From contig NZ_CP089975.1 in NCBI RefSeq assembly GCF_029581575.1, forward strand, positions 1,302,001-1,366,000: a stretch of 64,000 nucleotides of DNA, in the 5' to 3' direction. Position numbers and translations under genes: made by a program. The notes below the pieces were generated by a model. That model ran no database searches and was not told the origin of the DNA. It saw nothing but the letters and a program-made list of their open reading frames with translations. This DNA comes from Moraxella nasibovis (GTDB taxonomy: Bacteria; Pseudomonadota; Gammaproteobacteria; Pseudomonadales; Moraxellaceae). Below, in pieces: positions 63,854 through 64,000 of this stretch. Within the stretch, counting starts at the first letter, position 1, and each line of letters opens with the position of its first letter.

Positions 63854-64000
63854 ATGAGTATCGCTAAGAAATTGATGAGCTGGGTGGATGCACGCTACCC
63901 TGCGACCGAGACTTATGAATACCATATGTCCAAATACTACGCACCAAAGAACTTCAACTTTTGGTATTTCTTTGGTGTATTGTCTATGGTGGTGTTGGTA
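63854..64000 (+). CDS. petB: Cytochrome b subunit of the bc1 complex (5' end only)
   Basis: Forty-nine codons are visible before the window ends. MSIAKKLMSWVDARYPATE followed by YEYHMSKYYAPKNFNFWYFFG is the standard N terminus of the proteobacterial cytochrome b, leading into the first membrane helix (VLSMVVLV). The heme-ligand helices and the rest are outside. Position directly after petA confirms the bc1 operon order petA-petB-petC. Confidence 0.92.
   Translation, partial: MSIAKKLMSWVDARYPATETYEYHMSKYYAPKNFNFWYFFGVLSMVVLV

Overview
The window looks like a chromosomal segment of a Moraxella-type gammaproteobacterium (Moraxellaceae). This rests on gene content and on moderate GC judged by eye: an N-terminally extended GpsA followed by SixA, rplM-rpsI followed by the bc1 operon petA-petB, an AcrAB-OprM-type pump, MrdA next to RsmD, and several conserved proteins without a recognisable family. 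Species cannot be fixed from the sequence alone. Most of the segment is ordinary housekeeping DNA. The accessory interest lies in two places: 8.3-12.1 kb and 42.5-46.1 kb.

Left part (1-14.7 kb): a partial rpiA, the 4.5S SRP RNA gene, sixA-gpsA, a nitroreductase, zapE, an alpha/beta hydrolase and a small lipoprotein. A sulfate assimilation block follows: cysH diverging from sat, then sbp, cysT, cysW and cysA for ABC sulfate uptake. Two foreign-looking insertions interrupt it. Between sat and sbp sits the C-terminal tail of a colicin-E3-like ribonuclease toxin, broken by a one-base frameshift, with an intact presumed immunity gene; the pair is bracketed by two directly repeated copies of a MITE-like element of about 92 bp. 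Between cysT and cysW sits a GNAT acetyltransferase gene bracketed by short inverted palindromic repeats. The promoters of sbp and cysT share a conserved element of about 70 bp, which suggests common control by a CysB-like activator.

Middle part (14.8-42.4 kb): cydDC, a voltage-gated-type K+ channel, an MgtC-like protein, a complete RND efflux operon on the minus strand (adaptor, pump, outer-membrane channel), tRNA-Cys and tRNA-Leu, then a minus-strand run nnrS, apbC, dcd, a PF09650-type protein and dacB. After these come queA, marC, queC, aroQ, a cold-shock gene with a long leader, rhlB-hemW, an entericidin-like lipoprotein, trmL and a D-2-hydroxyacid dehydrogenase.

At 42.5-46.0 kb a strong sigma70 promoter drives a two-gene RavA/ViaA-like unit. 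The AAA+ ATPase keeps the RavA core, but its C-terminal half looks like a GLUG/beta-helix-type domain. The VWA protein has an N-terminal LRAT/NlpC-P60-like papain-fold domain not present in classical ViaA. This is the best candidate in the window for an undescribed system.

Right part (46.2-64 kb): a succinyl-CoA:acetate CoA-transferase, prfB with its programmed +1 frameshift, trmO, fpr, a HIT protein, a conserved hypothetical, adk, the ccmF-ccmG-ccmH-ccmI half of cytochrome c maturation system I, a DUF445 protein, mrdA (PBP2), rsmD, rplM-rpsI, and the start of the cytochrome bc1 operon (petA complete, petB running off the edge). The petA leader carries a large imperfect hairpin.
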